Shown here: in pieces, positions 5,681 through 8,166 of the stretch
Numbering within the stretch: the first letter of the stretch is position 1
How the letters are laid out: every line of letters starts with the position of its first letter
Origin: Chrysiogenia bacterium
Lineage (GTDB): Bacteria > JAGRBM01
DNA: 8,166 nt
Assembly: GCA_020434085.1 (NCBI GenBank)
Contig: JAGRBM010000282.1
Coordinates: forward strand, 1-8,166
Direction of reading: 5' to 3'
The notes under the pieces: model-generated
Told to the model about the DNA's origin: nothing
The model's database searches: none
What the model saw: the letters and a program-made list of their open reading frames with translations, nothing else
Made by a program: the position numbers and the translations under genes

Positions 5681-7060
5681 ATGAGTGAGCAAAGCAAATC
5701 GGCGAGCGCCGAGTCCCCGGCCCGCGCGGTCAGCATGGAGAAGATCGTTTCCCTGTGTAAGCGTCGCGGGTTCATCTTCCAGTCCAGCGAGATCTACGGC
5801 GGCCTGAACGGCGCCTGGGACTACGGGCCAATCGGCGTGGAGCTCAAGCGAAACGTCAAGGAAGCCTGGTGGCAGGACATTGTCCGCGGCCGCGACGACA
5901 TGGTGGGTCAGGATGCGTCCATCCTCATGCACCCGCGCGTGTGGGAGGCTTCGGGCCACGTGGAGGGTTTCACCGACCCCCTCATCGACTGCAAGGCCTG
6001 CAAGGGTCGTTTTCGCGCCGACCACCTCGACAGCACGCCGTGCCCGAACAAGCCCTCGAAGATGGTCGGTCAGCACAGCGACTGCGATCTGACCGAGGCG
6101 CGCAGCTTCAACCTGATGTTCAAGACCTTCGTGGGTCCGCTCGAAGAATCGGCCGCGCAGGTCTACCTTCGGCCCGAGACCGCGCAGGGAATCTTCGTCA
6201 ACTTCAAGAACGCGCTCGAAACCATGCGTATGAAGGTTCCTTTCGGTATCGCGCAGATTGGAAAGAGCTTCCGCAACGAAATCACACCGCGTAACTTCAC
6301 CTTCCGCGTGCGTGAGTTCGAGCAGATGGAAATCGAGTTCTTCTGCAAACCCGGCACCGACGCCGAGTGGTACGAGTACTGGCGCAACGCGCGCTTCCAG
6401 TGGTACCAGGACCTGGGCATCCGCAAGGAAAATCTGATGCTTCGCGAGCACGACTCGGACGAGCTGGCCCACTACGCCAAGGGTTGCGCCGACGTGGAGT
6501 ATCTCTTCCCCTTCGGCTGGAGCGAGCTCGAGGGAATTGCCAACCGCACCGATTTCGATCTCAAGCGCCATGCCGAATACTCGGGCAAGAAGCTTGAATA
6601 CGTGGACGCCGAGTCCAAGGATCGCTTCGTCCCCTACGTCATTGAGCCCAGCGCCGGCGCCGACCGCGCGACGCTGGCCTTCCTTGTCGATGCCTACGAT
6701 GAAGACGAGGCCCCCGACGAGAAGGGCAAGATGGACAGCCGCGTGGTGCTGCGCCTGCACCGCCGCCTGGCTCCGGTGAAGGCCGCGATCCTGCCGCTCA
6801 TGCGCAAGGAAGGCCAGCCCGAAAAGGCGCAGGCCATCTTCGACGAAGCCAAGAAACGCTGGAACGTCCAGTACGACCAGGCCGGCTCCATCGGCAAGCG
6901 CTACCGTCGTCAGGATGAGATCGGCACGCCCTTTTGCGTGACGATCGACCACGACACCATGGAAAGCGACACCGTCACCGTGCGCGAGCGCGATTCGATG
7001 CAGCAGGAGCGCGTGAGCGCCGACCGATTGATGGAATACCTCAGCGAGCAACTGGGCTGA
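5681..7060 (+). CDS. glyS: Glycine--tRNA ligase, homodimeric alpha2 type
   Basis: This cytoplasmic class II aminoacyl-tRNA synthetase charges tRNA-Gly with glycine using ATP. Its 459 residues match the alpha2 (eukaryote/archaea-like) bacterial form, not the alpha2beta2 GlyQ/GlyS form. Motif 1 lies around 39-60 ([12 protein letters not shown] and the following helix), motif 2 around 197-220 (F197-R198-N199-E200 to the FEQMEIEFF segment) and motif 3 around 322-336 (E322-P-S-A-G-A-D-R329). C104, C107 and C121 may form a zinc site in the insertion after motif 1. The C-terminal anticodon-binding domain spans about 360-459, with the G405[12 protein letters not shown] segment typical of the family. 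The ATG at 5681 is preferred over an in-frame GTG at 5672, as a GGTGGT stretch lies just upstream of it. It has a likely promoter and structured leader of its own and is followed 34 bases later by ppdK. The symbol glyQS is also used for this form. Confidence 0.96.
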   Translation: MSEQSKSASAESPARAVSMEKIVSLCKRRGFIFQSSEIYGGLNGAWDYGPIGVELKRNVKEAWWQDIVRGRDDMVGQDASILMHPRVWEASGHVEGFTDPLIDCKACKGRFRADHLDSTPCPNKPSKMVGQHSDCDLTEARSFNLMFKTFVGPLEESAAQVYLRPETAQGIFVNFKNALETMRMKVPFGIAQIGKSFRNEITPRNFTFRVREFEQMEIEFFCKPGTDAEWYEYWRNARFQWYQDLGIRKENLMLREHDSDELAHYAKGCADVEYLFPFGWSELEGIANRTDFDLKRHAEYSGKKLEYVDAESKDRFVPYVIEPSAGADRATLAFLVDAYDEDEAPDEKGKMDSRVVLRLHRRLAPVKAAILPLMRKEGQPEKAQAIFDEAKKRWNVQYDQAGSIGKRYRRQDEIGTPFCVTIDHDTMESDTVTVRERDSMQQERVSADRLMEYLSEQLG

Positions 7061-7094
7061 GCCCGGCTGCCGCTGCCCGAGCGAGGGTAAGGGA

Positions 7095-8166
7095 ATGAGC
7101 AAACAGTACGTCTATTACTTCGGCAACGGAAAGGCCGACGGGGAAGGCTCGCAGAAGCAGCTCCTCGGCGGCAAAGGGGCCAATCTGGCCGAGATGGTGA
7201 ACCTGGGACTGCCGGTTCCGCCGGGCATCACCATCACCACCGAAGTGTGCACCTATTACAACGACCATGACCTCAGCTATCCGCCGGAACTCAAGGCGCA
7301 GGTAACCGAGAGCCTCAAGAAGCTCGAGTCGGAAATGGACGCGAAGTTCTCCGACTCCGACAACCCGTTGCTTGTCTCGGTGCGCTCGGGCGCCGCGGTC
7401 TCCATGCCCGGCATGATGGACACGGTGCTCAATCTGGGCCTCAACGACACAACGGTGCAGGGCCTTGCCAAGGCTTCGGGCAACGAGCGCTTTGCCTGGG
7501 ATTCCTACCGCCGCTTCGTGCAGATGTACGGCGATGTGGTGCTCGGCCTCAAGGCCGAAAAGGACGAAGAAGATCCTTTCGAGGTCATTCTCGAGAAGAA
7601 GAAAAAGGCCCGCGGCGTCAAGGAAGACGTCGAGCTGCAGGCCGGCGATCTCAAGGAACTCGTCGACGAGTTCAAGGCCGAGATCAAGCGCCGCACCGGC
7701 AAGACCTTCCCGCAGGATCCGACCGAGCAGCTCTGGGGTGCCATCGGCGCGGTCTTCGGTTCCTGGAACAACGAACGCGCATTCGCTTACCGGCGCCTCA
7801 ACGACATCTCCCACGACATCGGCACCGCGGTCAACGTGCAGGCTATGGTTTTCGGCAATTTGGGCGACGATTGCGGCACGGGCGTGGCCTTCACCCGCGA
7901 TCCCTCCACGGGCGAGAAGACTTTCTTCGGCGAGTACCTCATCAACGCCCAGGGCGAGGACGTCGTCGCCGGCATCCGCACGCCCGGCCCCATCAAGAAA
8001 GAAAACCGCGGCGAGGGTGATCCCATCAGCCTCGAAGAGGCGATGCCCGAGGTCTACAAGCAGCTCAACGAGATCGCGCAGAAGCTTGAAAACCACTACC
8101 GCGACATGCAGGACATCGAATTCACCATCCAGCGCAACCGCCTGTTCATGTTGCAGACCCGCAACG
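7095..8166 (+). CDS. ppdK: Pyruvate, phosphate dikinase, N-terminal part (cut by window end)
   Basis: PPDK interconverts pyruvate + ATP + phosphate and phosphoenolpyruvate + AMP + pyrophosphate, serving gluconeogenesis or pyrophosphate-dependent glycolysis in the cytoplasm. Only 357 codons are present; the family is about 880 residues long, so the phosphohistidine and PEP/pyruvate-binding domains lie beyond the window. The visible part is the ATP-grasp nucleotide-binding domain: G25-G26-K27-G28-A-N-L near the N-terminus, S95-V-R97-S-G, the M104-P-G-M-M-D-T loop, G261-T-G-V-A-F-T-R-D-P270, and E342 with Q354 and R356 near the end. K27, R97, E342, Q354 and R356 keep the spacing of the known ATP-site residues of Clostridium symbiosum PPDK (K22, R92, E323, Q335, R337). 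The ATG has GAGGG about eight bases upstream and AAGGGA directly adjacent. The 34-base gap after glyS and absence of a terminator suggest co-transcription with it. The frame is open to the last base with no sign of damage. Confidence 0.96.
   Translation, partial: MSKQYVYYFGNGKADGEGSQKQLLGGKGANLAEMVNLGLPVPPGITITTEVCTYYNDHDLSYPPELKAQVTESLKKLESEMDAKFSDSDNPLLVSVRSGAAVSMPGMMDTVLNLGLNDTTVQGLAKASGNERFAWDSYRRFVQMYGDVVLGLKAEKDEEDPFEVILEKKKKARGVKEDVELQAGDLKELVDEFKAEIKRRTGKTFPQDPTEQLWGAIGAVFGSWNNERAFAYRRLNDISHDIGTAVNVQAMVFGNLGDDCGTGVAFTRDPSTGEKTFFGEYLINAQGEDVVAGIRTPGPIKKENRGEGDPISLEEAMPEVYKQLNEIAQKLENHYRDMQDIEFTIQRNRLFMLQTRN

Noticed and set aside
5522-7102. A 526-codon open frame on the minus strand opposite glyS
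   Set aside because: It is the shadow of glyS: GC-rich third positions suppress stop codons on the opposite strand. The plus-strand product has every GlyRS motif.
7041-8096. A 351-codon minus-strand frame opposite ppdK
   Set aside because: The plus strand encodes an unmistakable PPDK N-terminus, so this is a codon-bias artefact.
1-8166. CRISPR array, insertion sequence, tRNA or other mobile or defence locus
   Set aside because: No direct repeats with spacers, transposase or integrase motifs, or tRNA-like cloverleaf were seen; gene content is mostly housekeeping with uniform codon use.

Overview
The window is GC-rich bacterial chromosomal DNA with tightly packed genes and a strong G/C preference at third codon positions. 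The gene set includes a homodimeric (alpha2) glycyl-tRNA synthetase next to pyruvate phosphate dikinase, a MeaB chaperone GTPase, a receiver-PilZ regulator and a DinG-type helicase with a JAB domain. This fits a deltaproteobacterial or related lineage (Myxococcota, Desulfobacterota or allies), but that placement is an inference from gene content and base composition. No mobile element, CRISPR array, tRNA or rRNA gene is visible.

Layout. Positions 1-209 are a non-coding or unassignable edge with a short AT-richer patch. Positions 210-3523 hold a two-gene minus-strand unit: first a DinG-family helicase (860-3523), then a small predicted lipoprotein (210-863). Their reading frames overlap in a TTGA junction. 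The gap 3524-3673 separates this unit from a plus-strand series: meaB (3674-4630), a REC-PilZ response regulator (4739-5479), glyS (5681-7060) and the first 357 codons of ppdK (from 7095, cut by the window end). Plausible sigma70-type promoters lie before the REC-PilZ gene and before glyS. The glyS leader is about 125 bases long and unusually rich in GC hairpins. glyS and ppdK are 34 bases apart and are probably co-transcribed.

How the genes relate. Most are housekeeping: translation (GlyRS), pyruvate/PEP interconversion (PPDK), care of a B12-dependent mutase (MeaB) and DNA repair (DinG). The REC-PilZ protein would combine phosphorelay and cyclic-di-GMP input. I see no single new multi-gene system. 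The points most worth a second look are the JAB metalloprotease-like domain fused to the helicase, the replacement of one of its four iron-sulfur cysteines by threonine, its translational coupling to a lipoprotein, and the glyS leader with mutually exclusive hairpins.
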